Below are positions 1 through 5,783 of a DNA stretch of 6,840 bases, piece by piece. The stretch is from Bacteroidota bacterium (lineage in GTDB: Bacteria; Bacteroidota; Bacteroidia; NS11-12g; UBA955). The position numbers were made by a program, and so were the translations under genes. The stretch spans positions 1-6,840 of the forward strand of contig RGEC01000122.1 in the NCBI GenBank assembly GCA_009918425.1, in the 5' to 3' direction. Position 1 is the first letter of the stretch; each line of letters begins with the position of its first letter. Below the pieces are notes generated by a model. The model searched no databases, had not been told where the DNA came from, and was given only the letters and a program-made list of their open reading frames with translations.

Positions 1-647
1 GGCTTGGTGATCATGTGCCCAATGCCGCTTGAGGCGCCAATCAGCTCGGCCACAATCACGTAGGTCCAGGCCCAACCCAGCACCATCCGCAGCGTCTCAG
101 CGATATCGGGCGCAGCTTTAAACGACTCGTTATCAATTTTAGTATGGTAATTCGGTTCGGGCAATGACGGAATACCGCTTTGGGCAACTTGCAGCATCAG
201 CGTGCACATGGCTTCTTCCGTCTGAAATTCACTGTGCGAGCAACACCAGGTACCTTCATACCCAAAATAGAGCAGATAGTGGTTTTGAACTGCGTCAATA
301 TTAAGTTTTCGCAAAATCAGGTGGCCGGCCAGCTGCAGGTTCACACCGCGCAGCAATTCCCCCACCAGAATGCCCTGCTTGCGGCGATGCAGTGATTTTA
401 ACCCCGGAAAATGGTAGGTCCAGTAATCTTCATCTGTCTGAGATAAATCCAGAATGTCATTGTCAAGATCCGGCGGAAAGGCCAGTGACATGCCTGCTGC
501 CTCCAGCTTTTCACATAGCGAAAATCGCACACCGCCTGCAAGTCGCCCGTTGGAATCCGGACTCAGGTTGATGTATACAAAGCTGTTGGGCGGAAATAAA
601 AAGTTAAGTCTGTCGGAGATTTTTTCAAAGATGGGCTTAGGCGTCAT
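1..647 (-). CDS. Chimeric ORF: unknown soluble domain joined to ABC permease C-terminal segment (3' partial)
   Basis: The frame starts at ATG 647-645 and stays open for 215 codons to the left edge, so the C-terminus is missing. Residues 1 to about 170 look soluble and mixed alpha/beta (LNFLFPPNSFVYINLSP near the start, then Cys135-Cys136 in GTWCCSHSE); I do not recognise this domain. From about residue 175 the sequence becomes a classic inner-membrane permease of the nitrate/sulfonate/taurine ABC class: PDIAETLRMVLGWAWTY, then VIVAELIGASSGIGHMI (residues 180-213). In that family this stretch follows four or five membrane helices and the EAA loop, and none of these precede it here. The ATG overlaps the end of the amidotransferase gene by 11 nt, so the N-terminal domain is probably translated in coupling with it. 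The join could be a deletion fusion, a real novel architecture, or an assembly chimera. I am sure of the open frame and the permease signature, not of the biology. Confidence 0.6.
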   Translation of the reverse strand, partial: MTPKPIFEKISDRLNFLFPPNSFVYINLSPDSNGRLAGGVRFSLCEKLEAAGMSLAFPPDLDNDILDLSQTDEDYWTYHFPGLKSLHRRKQGILVGELLRGVNLQLAGHLILRKLNIDAVQNHYLLYFGYEGTWCCSHSEFQTEEAMCTLMLQVAQSGIPSLPEPNYHTKIDNESFKAAPDIAETLRMVLGWAWTYVIVAELIGASSGIGHMITK

Positions 648-1428
648 GAGAACGTATTTCTCCAAAAATACAATTTCCACCATTAAAAATCAACAGCTTC
701 CCTTTCGCCATAGGTACCCAGTTTTCATTATCTGTAATTGCTGCCGTGGCAATAACCACCCCTCGGGTATCCGGATTTTTTTCGTCATCCAGGTTTATGG
801 TTACATCCAGATCAGCCAGAGATACCTTATGAAACGGTGCCTTGCGAATGGCATAATGCAATGAATTGCCGGCAGTGGCTGTGTGATAGGCAAACAAACG
901 CACACCATCACTGAAGATACAGTTGAATTTACCGAGTTTATTGATATGCTGCAAAACAGCCTCCATCTTGGAATAATGTTCGGGCTTATCCAATTGCAGT
1001 TTCTGTTTTTTCATTTCTCCCAGCAGGTGACAGAAAGCGTGTTCAGAATCGGTTTGCCCTGCGGGTTTATATCCATTAAGCGAAAGGGTTTCATGGTTGT
1101 TCAATACGCCGTTGTGGGCAAATACTATACTTTTTCCCTGATAGTAGCGCATGAAAGGGTGGGTGTTCTGCTGTACATGGCTGCCATGGGTTGCATAGCG
1201 CAGGTGGGAAATTACATTTTTGCTTTTCACCCAGGGGCCGTCATAAACGGCCTCAAACAATGAACTTCTCACGGCACTTCGGGGCTCTTTTATGATCTGG
1301 GCTTCCCCATCGGGGAACCATGCCAGACCCCAGCCGTGGCTATGCACACGGGCGCGCTGCTGAAATCCTTGCAATGAAAAACGGGGGTTGATATTATGAT
1401 TGAAGTGTAGGGCTAATAATTCGCACAT
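637..1428 (-). CDS. Class II glutamine amidotransferase, YafJ-like
   Basis: A 263-aa stand-alone glutamine amidotransferase domain of the Ntn-hydrolase fold. Cys2, exposed once Met1 is removed (MCELLAL), is the expected nucleophile that releases ammonia from glutamine. Further family motifs are HGWGLAW (31-37), HLRYATHG (75-82), NTHPF (88-92), FAHNG (103-107), TDSEHAF (126-132) and the C-terminal sheet VVIAT (224-228) with KGKLLIFNGG (243-251). There is no synthetase or sugar-isomerase domain, so it belongs with YafJ, Dug3 and EgtC-like proteins, which act on small gamma-glutamyl compounds or whose acceptor is unknown. I see no ergothioneine genes nearby, so EgtC is unsupported. Length is normal for the family and the protein is probably cytoplasmic. 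Its stop lies inside the next ORF downstream (11-nt overlap). The leader just before the ATG is an unusual AACCAAT repeat tract with no Shine-Dalgarno sequence. Confidence 0.92.
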   Translation of the reverse strand: MCELLALHFNHNINPRFSLQGFQQRARVHSHGWGLAWFPDGEAQIIKEPRSAVRSSLFEAVYDGPWVKSKNVISHLRYATHGSHVQQNTHPFMRYYQGKSIVFAHNGVLNNHETLSLNGYKPAGQTDSEHAFCHLLGEMKKQKLQLDKPEHYSKMEAVLQHINKLGKFNCIFSDGVRLFAYHTATAGNSLHYAIRKAPFHKVSLADLDVTINLDDEKNPDTRGVVIATAAITDNENWVPMAKGKLLIFNGGNCIFGEIRSHDA

Positions 1429-1433
1429 GGTTG

Positions 1434-1500
1434 ATTGGTTTGTTTATTGGTTAATTGGTTGATTCGTTTATTGGTCTATTGGTTTAATAGTTTATTGGTT
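1434..1500. repeat. Degenerate ATTGGTT / AACCAAT tandem repeat
   Basis: Six copies of ATTGGTT (one as ATTGGTC) begin at 1434, 1446, 1454, 1470, 1478 and 1494 on the plus strand. Their spacings are 12, 8, 16, 8 and 16 nt, all multiples of four, which suggests an eroded 8-nt tandem array. In the direction of the flanking genes it reads AACCAATA/AACCAATC and runs into the amidotransferase start codon, with AACC directly before ATG. The transcribed strand is nearly free of G here. Function is unknown; a leader or promoter element, or a slippage-prone tract, are possible. Confidence 0.8.
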
Positions 1501-1546
1501 TAATATGGGAATTTGCTTTTACCATTAGACCAATAAACCATTAAAC
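1482..1546. repeat. Long inverted repeat between DUF6717-like gene and amidotransferase gene
   Basis: Positions 1482-1504 pair with 1524-1546 over 23 positions, 21 of them Watson-Crick, around a 19-nt loop. The left arm is made of the tandem-repeat sequence and the right arm is its inverted copy (GACCAAT, AACCATT). In minus-strand RNA the two imperfect pairs would be one G-U wobble and one A-C mismatch. No T-run follows the stem in either direction, so it is not a standard intrinsic terminator. It may be a processing hairpin, a protein-binding palindrome or the relic of an inverted small repeat. Confidence 0.75.
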
Positions 1547-1560
1547 TCCTAACTACATAC

Positions 1561-1944
1561 TTAATCAACAGCAAGTACCTTAATGAAAATTTCTTCAGGG
1601 TAGCCGCCGCCAAAAACGTACTCGGTAACAGGACAAAGCCACAGTTCGTGGTTAATCTGCAGCACATTGTAATAGGCGCCGTAATCCACCGGGGCATGGC
1701 CAATATCGGCGAGCAATTCCTTGTCCAGCCCGTCTCTTACTTTCTGCAGTTGGTAATCAAACGGGGCTAACGAGTCGGTGTTGATTTCCACCTGAACACG
1801 GTGTCCGTTTCCGGATACCCTATCCAAAAAGGTGTCTGCACCGGCCACCATCATCAGATTGGCTTTGGTACCAAGGCCGGCATTTAAAAATTCGGGCAAG
1901 TCAATGTACCAGATTCCGTCTTCTTTGTAAAATGTGTGATTCAT
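1561..1944 (-). CDS. DUF6717-like protein of unknown function
   Basis: This start gives a 127-aa cytoplasmic protein with no signal peptide or membrane segment. It opens with a short aromatic strand region (EDGIWYIDLPEF) followed by VAGADTFLDRV, and ends with LWLCPVTEYVFGGGYPEEIF, in which a Trp-Leu-Cys-Pro core precedes a P-E-E-I-(F/Y)-(V/I)-K ending. From memory this order matches the small DUF6717 family, which has no known activity; the match is by eye. An in-frame ATG lies 33 nt upstream at 1977, giving 138 aa, but the extra residues are unlike the family and a promoter-like -7 element covers 1968-1975, so the later ATG at 1944 is preferred. The next gene upstream ends about 117 nt away, so this gene probably has its own promoter. 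Confidence 0.72.
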   Translation of the reverse strand: MNHTFYKEDGIWYIDLPEFLNAGLGTKANLMMVAGADTFLDRVSGNGHRVQVEINTDSLAPFDYQLQKVRDGLDKELLADIGHAPVDYGAYYNVLQINHELWLCPVTEYVFGGGYPEEIFIKVLAVD

Positions 1945-1967
1945 AGAGATTTTTAAAAATTGAGATA

Positions 1968-1994
1968 CAAAGTTCATGCGCAGATGAACGGCAA
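1968..1994 (-). promoter_or_regulatory. Candidate Bacteroidota-type promoter for the DUF6717-like gene
   Basis: On the minus strand TTG (1994-1992) is followed by a 16-nt spacer and GAACTTTG (1975-1968), one mismatch from the Bacteroidota -7 consensus TAnnTTTG. Transcription would begin near 1961, leaving a short leader to ATG 1944 and excluding the upstream ATG at 1977. The spacing is slightly short, so the call is tentative. Confidence 0.3.
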
Positions 1995-2003
1995 CTTAAA
2001 ATC

Positions 2004-2033
2004 TGTCAATGTTGACAGCATTGTCAACGTTGA
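2004..2033. promoter_or_regulatory. Doubled palindrome, operator-like (TCAAYGTTGA x2)
   Basis: TGTCAATGTTGACA (2004-2017) has 6-bp inverted arms around TG, and TCAACGTTGA (2024-2033) is a perfect 10-bp palindrome. Both share TGTCAAYGTTGA as a direct repeat with an 18-bp period (2004-2015 and 2022-2033). The pair lies between the stop of the DUF2846-like gene and the candidate -33 element of the DUF6717-like gene, about 60 to 90 bp before its ATG. No T-run follows, so a tandem site for a dimeric regulator fits better than a terminator. The regulator is unknown. Confidence 0.5.
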
Positions 2034-2061
2034 AATACGTAGAAATAAAACTGCTTGTCTG

Positions 2062-2505
2062 TCAGGGTTTCTTACATTCCCACTGGCGGTAATCCTTCAT
2101 GAGTTTTGCGGCGCCGGTTTGAAGGATGGGGGTAAAAGTAATATTGCGCTTTTTGGGATCGGTCACCACCATCAAAACAAAATATTCCTGCTGCGGAGAA
2201 ACTTTTATGCTAAGCGAGGTTTCGGCTATCTTTCTTTTAATATTTTTTGTCTTTCCCAAATCAGCAAAAACAGTGTGCTCACCCTCATTGACAATAAATG
2301 TTGTGAAGGCCGAATTGGGAAGAAAACAACTTTTAACGCCATCTATATAAACTGTCATAGGGCGCTTTGCCAGGCTTTCATCAGCATTGCGAATTACGGT
2401 AATCCGTGCTCCATTCACAGATTGCTGAGCTGAAGATTTTGCTGTAAAGATGAATAATCCAAGCAAAACAAGTAATCCGTGCAAATAGTTATTGGTACGT
2501 GTCAT
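2062..2505 (-). CDS. Secreted DUF2846-like protein
   Basis: A 147-aa protein with an N-terminal signal peptide: Arg3, a hydrophobic core at 11-20 (LLVLLGLFIF), then a small-residue end (AKSSA) with likely cleavage after Ala26. There is no lipobox cysteine at that point, so it should be periplasmic or exported rather than a lipoprotein. The mature part is beta-rich and follows a DUF2846-like order: RITVIRN (34-40), TVYIDG (51-56), EGEHTVFAD (74-82), and SIKVSPQQEYFVLMV (99-113). These resemble proteins with a Y-I-D-G strand, a P/E-G-x-H turn and a Y-F strand. No enzymatic residues are apparent and the function is unknown. It follows the cyclase-dioxygenase gene by 113 bp on the same strand; I found no convincing promoter or terminator in that gap, so co-transcription is possible but unproven. 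Confidence 0.8.
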   Translation of the reverse strand: MTRTNNYLHGLLVLLGLFIFTAKSSAQQSVNGARITVIRNADESLAKRPMTVYIDGVKSCFLPNSAFTTFIVNEGEHTVFADLGKTKNIKRKIAETSLSIKVSPQQEYFVLMVVTDPKKRNITFTPILQTGAAKLMKDYRQWECKKP

Positions 2506-2618
2506 ACATGGATAGTGATTATTCTAACGAAGTTACACTATTTCAATGACATAACCAAACACAACAAATTATAAATTGATTAATTTTAAACAATATGCAA
2601 GAGAGATTGAAGGAACTG

Positions 2619-4625
2619 TTAACTTCCCTTTTGATAAAACCGATGCATTGCCCAAACATGGGGCATACTAAGGCAGGCGAGAAATACGAAAAAAACAGAT
2701 ATCCATTGTTCACCTTTCCAGGGAAGAATATTGGCAACAGCCATACATAGAAGAACTGCCAAAAGAGAAATGGCACCCACCGTAAAAGGCAGTGCCTTCA
2801 TAAAAAGTTCTTTATTGCCGGCCTGCATACCCTTCCTTAAATGCGACCAGCCATTCAAACTGTGCTGACCGATAAAATACAGACCAAATGCCGAAAGAAC
2901 CGGCAAATGCATTCCAATCAATAGCATGAATACACTCCATAAGATGGCAGTTTTTTTCTCGTAAAACGCCCACAATATGGCGGTCAACAATGAAAAATAA
3001 CAGACAAATTCGCCGGGCATCTGATTAAGCTCTATATTCATACCATGAAGAATGTTGGATACTTCCGCACCATGCGAAAAAAGGATTACATCTAAAATTA
3101 TCAGACCCCAGATTAAAGATTTAAGATTGGCAAAACGCCTGATTTTCCATTCCTGTATATCGGATTGACCAAAATGGAATGCCGAATACAAAAGAAAAAT
3201 AACAAGCGCTACTGAAGGCAGCATTTGCCAGAGCAATAAATAAATCAACATAATGCCCAGGTATTTCAATATAAAGCCCCACGCAGGCCTTGCGTGAATT
3301 TTCCCTGTACCCAGCAAGTGATCCACAGCACCGTGGGGAATTCCCACAGCAAGCAACCCCGCAGACAATAAAAACCATTGCATGGGCATAAAAATGGCAG
3401 GAAACATAGAATAAAAGAACCACAGCAATACCGCAACAACCGAAAGTATGGCAGATTTGGAAACTGCAGGCGGATGGTGCATTAAATCCTGCTTCAGTGC
3501 GGCCAGAAATGGACGAAATGGCAAGCTGGACAATATGCTTATATCCTGAAGCAACGTCGTTTTTTCATCCAGAAAACGCAAGATCCGGGGTGTGTTGTTT
3601 CTTTTAAACAACTGCTGAAAAATCGGCTTGCCCAACTCGGGCTTGTGGCTTAGAATCCACAACAACAGACGGTCATAGAAACGAAAACGGGCTGACGATG
3701 CGTGAGGCTCTATAGCGCGATTTTGTTTGATAGAATTGCTTATGTAAATGGCCTGCATATGCATATTTTTAAATGCATAGCCGGTTCCCGGCTTGATGGC
3801 CCCGGCCCTTCCACCCAGGCGGGTCACATGGTTCATTTCGTGCACCCTCAGCGGTGCAGAACACATGGGAATACAGCCCCTTTCTGTTTCGATGATACGT
3901 GACTCACCGAAATGCTTCTTTATGTAGTCTTCAAGCAGTGGCGAAGCTTCCTCGGCTTTGATGGTTTGTGAGCCAAAACGGGTAAGTTCTACGAGTGCTT
4001 TGTTTGCTGTGGTGGGAAGCACATACATAAACTGAGTAGCACCTTGCTGATCCACCCCAAAATCCATCATGTCCATAGCATCGGTATTCATAACCGGTTG
4101 ATCTGTTTCAATCACATATCCTATGAAGGACTGGAAAAGTGAAGATTCATTGGGTTTAGGCGACATAAAACCGGATGGACGACTGTCAAATACATGCCCT
4201 GCATGATAGGTCCCGCCGGAAGTTGAAACCAAAACTCCCGCATCATCCGAAACCATGGACAAAACCGAAGATTCTACTTTTTCACACCGATTGCGTTCCG
4301 CAAGAGACAACATTGCCTTCTGCAGGTTCACCCCGGGTATGCAGTGGTATTCAAGAGGTTTTAAGGCTTTGGTTTCTCCTCTGTCAATACGAAGATAGCT
4401 CCATCGCTTCTGAATAAGGTTTCTACAATCCAGCACAATTTCATCACCGGGTTTTGCCCAAAAGCAAAATGTTTTGGTGGTGAGCGATGTGAAATCATTA
4501 TCTGCGAGTACTACTTTTTTCCCGGCAAGCAGGCCCATTTTTTCCATGCGCAGCATAAGAAGCGTGGCGGAAGCACCGGCACCGGCAAATAGAAAATCAC
4601 AATGCTGAATAGCGGACTGTTGCAT
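2619..4625 (-). CDS. crtY-blh: Lycopene beta-cyclase / Blh beta-carotene 15,15'-dioxygenase fusion
   Basis: A 668-aa two-domain protein. Residues 1-380 are a CrtY-type lycopene cyclase: the dinucleotide-binding start FLFAGAGASA (11-20), KTFCFW (51-56), FDSRP (146-150), FQSFIGYVIET (164-174), YVLPTTANKALVE (201-213), GGRAGAIKPGTGYAF (271-285) and a normal family ending, LDEKTTLLQDISILSSLPF then PFLAAL. Residues 391-668 are a polytopic Brp/Blh dioxygenase with the putative iron-ligand motifs IPHGAVDHLL (His431), FHFGQSD (His484), GQHSLNGWSH (His588, His595) and MPHVWAMHRFY (His656). Both halves have about the usual full length, with only a short linker at 381-390. Expected reactions are lycopene to beta-carotene, then oxidative cleavage to two retinals, at or in the inner membrane. 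The start lies 67 bp after the rhodopsin stop, just past an intrinsic terminator and without a Shine-Dalgarno sequence. Domain identities are firm; catalytic coupling is inferred. Confidence 0.93.
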   Translation of the reverse strand: MQQSAIQHCDFLFAGAGASATLLMLRMEKMGLLAGKKVVLADNDFTSLTTKTFCFWAKPGDEIVLDCRNLIQKRWSYLRIDRGETKALKPLEYHCIPGVNLQKAMLSLAERNRCEKVESSVLSMVSDDAGVLVSTSGGTYHAGHVFDSRPSGFMSPKPNESSLFQSFIGYVIETDQPVMNTDAMDMMDFGVDQQGATQFMYVLPTTANKALVELTRFGSQTIKAEEASPLLEDYIKKHFGESRIIETERGCIPMCSAPLRVHEMNHVTRLGGRAGAIKPGTGYAFKNMHMQAIYISNSIKQNRAIEPHASSARFRFYDRLLLWILSHKPELGKPIFQQLFKRNNTPRILRFLDEKTTLLQDISILSSLPFRPFLAALKQDLMHHPPAVSKSAILSVVAVLLWFFYSMFPAIFMPMQWFLLSAGLLAVGIPHGAVDHLLGTGKIHARPAWGFILKYLGIMLIYLLLWQMLPSVALVIFLLYSAFHFGQSDIQEWKIRRFANLKSLIWGLIILDVILFSHGAEVSNILHGMNIELNQMPGEFVCYFSLLTAILWAFYEKKTAILWSVFMLLIGMHLPVLSAFGLYFIGQHSLNGWSHLRKGMQAGNKELFMKALPFTVGAISLLAVLLCMAVANILPWKGEQWISVFFVFLACLSMPHVWAMHRFYQKGS

Positions 4626-4637
4626 AATTAATGGGTT

Positions 4638-4674
4638 AAAAAAAAGGGGTTCGTGAAATATTCAGAACCCCTTT
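4638..4674 (-). terminator. Intrinsic terminator between rhodopsin and cyclase-Blh genes
   Basis: A perfect 10-bp stem (4665-4674 with 4643-4652, GAACCCCTTT against AAAGGGGTTC) closes a 12-nt loop. In the minus direction it runs directly into a T-tract: eight T, three of them in the stem, at 4645-4638. It begins about 18 nt after the rhodopsin stop and ends 12 nt before the cyclase-Blh ATG. On the plus strand no T-run follows, so it acts only on the rhodopsin transcript. It probably limits read-through into the enzyme gene. Confidence 0.88.
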
Positions 4675-4692
4675 GTAAAATACAATTTTGGA

Positions 4693-5418
4693 TTAGTCTT
4701 CGCTTCTGCTCAGGGCATAAACTACCAGACCGAAACCGATTTTGTTCACGGCATCACCAATGTTGTAGATGATATCCATGTTCAGGTTCCAGTTTTTGCA
4801 GAACTCATACCACTGTCCATCGGCAGTACCAACCAGGTAACCCAGAGGATAGATACCCCAGCCGATTACTACAAACTTCAGAAGAGAATCGATGGCTTTC
4901 TGTACAGCAGGGCTGCTGGCTTTTGAAAGCTGAGCCACTTCGCCTTTCCATACCATCCAAACGATCCAGAAATAGGCAGCACCGGAAACCAGACCCCAGA
5001 AGGCAGCCTGATTGCGAGCAACCGCTTCACCCCAGTAGCCGGTAACCAGCATGATTACGGAGGCGAGGATGAGTTTCCACAGCAGACCTACTTTGGCACC
5101 GGCCTTTTTGGTGATGAGGTAGAACTCTACGCACATCAGAGGCACAGTTAATAACCAGTCTACATAACGGAAAAATACAGGTGACTGCCCGTTGGTTTCC
5201 AGGTTGTAGCCACGCATGTAGTAATAGTGCACAGCAGCAATGAAGGTGATAATACCTGAAACCAGAACAGATGTTCTCCAGTCCTTTGAGGTGTTACCCA
5301 ATTCGAAGAAGAAGAACACAGAAGCGGCCATCATGGCCATGGTGCCGATGAAGAACGTAAAGGCTACGTAGTTGTCGGCTGCGATGACGTTAGTCGTCAA
5401 TAGGTTGAAATGTTCCAT
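4693..5418 (-). CDS. Proteorhodopsin, light-driven outward proton pump
   Basis: A 241-aa seven-helix microbial rhodopsin in the inner membrane, with helices near 17-39, 50-68, 81-102, 110-127, 138-158, 174-197 and 213-236. Helix C reads RYVDWLLTVPLMCVEF and gives the proton-pump DTE set: Asp87 (Schiff-base proton acceptor), Thr91 and Glu98 (proton donor). His64 in HYYYMRG matches the proteorhodopsin histidine paired with the acceptor. Helix F has GWGIYPLGY (186-194), and helix G has Asp222 and Lys226 (GDAVNK), the retinal-binding lysine. Met95 occupies the main spectral tuning site, as in green-absorbing Bacteroidota proteins. By ungapped alignment of helix E, Gly142 falls at the xanthorhodopsin Gly156 position, which could admit a carotenoid antenna. 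It is not a sodium pump (no NDQ set) or a chloride pump (acceptor Asp kept). Length is normal; its chromophore enzyme is encoded next. Confidence 0.97.
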   Translation of the reverse strand: MEHFNLLTTNVIAADNYVAFTFFIGTMAMMAASVFFFFELGNTSKDWRTSVLVSGIITFIAAVHYYYMRGYNLETNGQSPVFFRYVDWLLTVPLMCVEFYLITKKAGAKVGLLWKLILASVIMLVTGYWGEAVARNQAAFWGLVSGAAYFWIVWMVWKGEVAQLSKASSPAVQKAIDSLLKFVVIGWGIYPLGYLVGTADGQWYEFCKNWNLNMDIIYNIGDAVNKIGFGLVVYALSRSED

Positions 5419-5515
5419 ACGTGTATGTATTTATGATGTACCGTAACCAACAACTTACGCAAAAGAGTGTTTGCATGGTTTTGATTTTTTTTTGTATATT
5501 ACGAGAGGTTATTCA

Positions 5516-5544
5516 CAATTTTAACTTGACCACTCCCTACCAAA
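5516..5544 (-). promoter_or_regulatory. Candidate Bacteroidota-type promoter for the rhodopsin gene
   Basis: On the minus strand TTTG (5544-5541) is followed by a 17-nt spacer and TAAAATTG (5523-5516), one mismatch from the -7 consensus TAnnTTTG. It implies a start near 5509 and an untranslated leader of about 90 nt. It is the best match I found in the gap, but A+T-rich sequence produces chance matches. Confidence 0.38.
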
Positions 5545-5690
5545 ATGGCAGATAATCAAATGTTTTTTTGTTGTTATCATTGACTTTCATTGCCTTTTAA
5601 AGACAACAAAGAGCTCACTATTTATAATGGTATGATTTTCAAAAATGTTGATAACTATTCTTGTTCGCAATCGCTTATTTCGGTAAATTT

Positions 5691-5783
5691 TTAGCCCTTA
5701 AAATCTTTGATTTTGTTTTTGTGTTGATCTTCAGAATCGTCCATCCCATCCTTTCCAAAAAATAAGGACCTTAAGCCGGCCAT
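5691..5783 (-). CDS. Candidate 30-aa small protein
   Basis: An ATG at 5783 opens a 30-codon frame that ends at TAA 5693-5691. The product begins MAGLRSLFFGKDG and continues into a very polar tail rich in Asp, Glu, Lys and Gln (DDSEDQHKNKIKDFKG). A short amphipathic or hydrophobic start followed by a charged tail is more protein-like than most random frames in this A+T-rich gap. An internal ATG (residue 14) has an AAGGA-like stretch just before it and would give 17 aa. The frame begins 37 nt after the 61-aa gene, so it could be the last cistron of that unit. I do not recognise it; chance is a real alternative. Confidence 0.3.
   Translation of the reverse strand: MAGLRSLFFGKDGMDDSEDQHKNKIKDFKG

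Noticed and set aside
180..1263. Plus-strand open frames at 180-395, 454-864 and 883-1263
   Set aside because: They lie antisense to the amidotransferase gene and the partial ORF, whose frames carry clear family motifs; the plus-strand products resemble nothing.
1945..1977. Upstream ATG at 1977 as start of the DUF6717-like gene
   Set aside because: It adds 11 residues unlike the rest and lies in or ahead of the candidate -7 element; ATG 1944 fits better. It remains possible.
1960..2433. Plus-strand open frames at 1960-2433 and 2126-2350
   Set aside because: They are antisense to the DUF2846-like gene, which has a signal peptide and family-like strands, and their translations look like non-coding sequence.
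2512..2541. Small hairpin ATAGTG / CACTAT before the DUF2846-like gene
   Set aside because: Only 6 bp of stem with an 18-nt loop and no T-run; expected by chance in A+T-rich sequence.
2543..4417. Other open frames over the cyclase-Blh gene (2543-2776 and 3121-3423 minus, 3702-3902 and 4175-4417 plus)
   Set aside because: All are shadows of the strongly supported 668-aa frame.
5419..5476. Upstream ORF beginning at ATG 5476 in the rhodopsin leader
   Set aside because: It is out of frame with the rhodopsin gene, lacks a recognisable start context and its translation is unremarkable; chance is likely.
5567..5610. Inverted repeat TTTGTTGT / ACAACAAA in the rhodopsin upstream gap
   Set aside because: An 8-bp A+T-rich stem around a 28-nt loop is too weak to be called a terminator or structured RNA.
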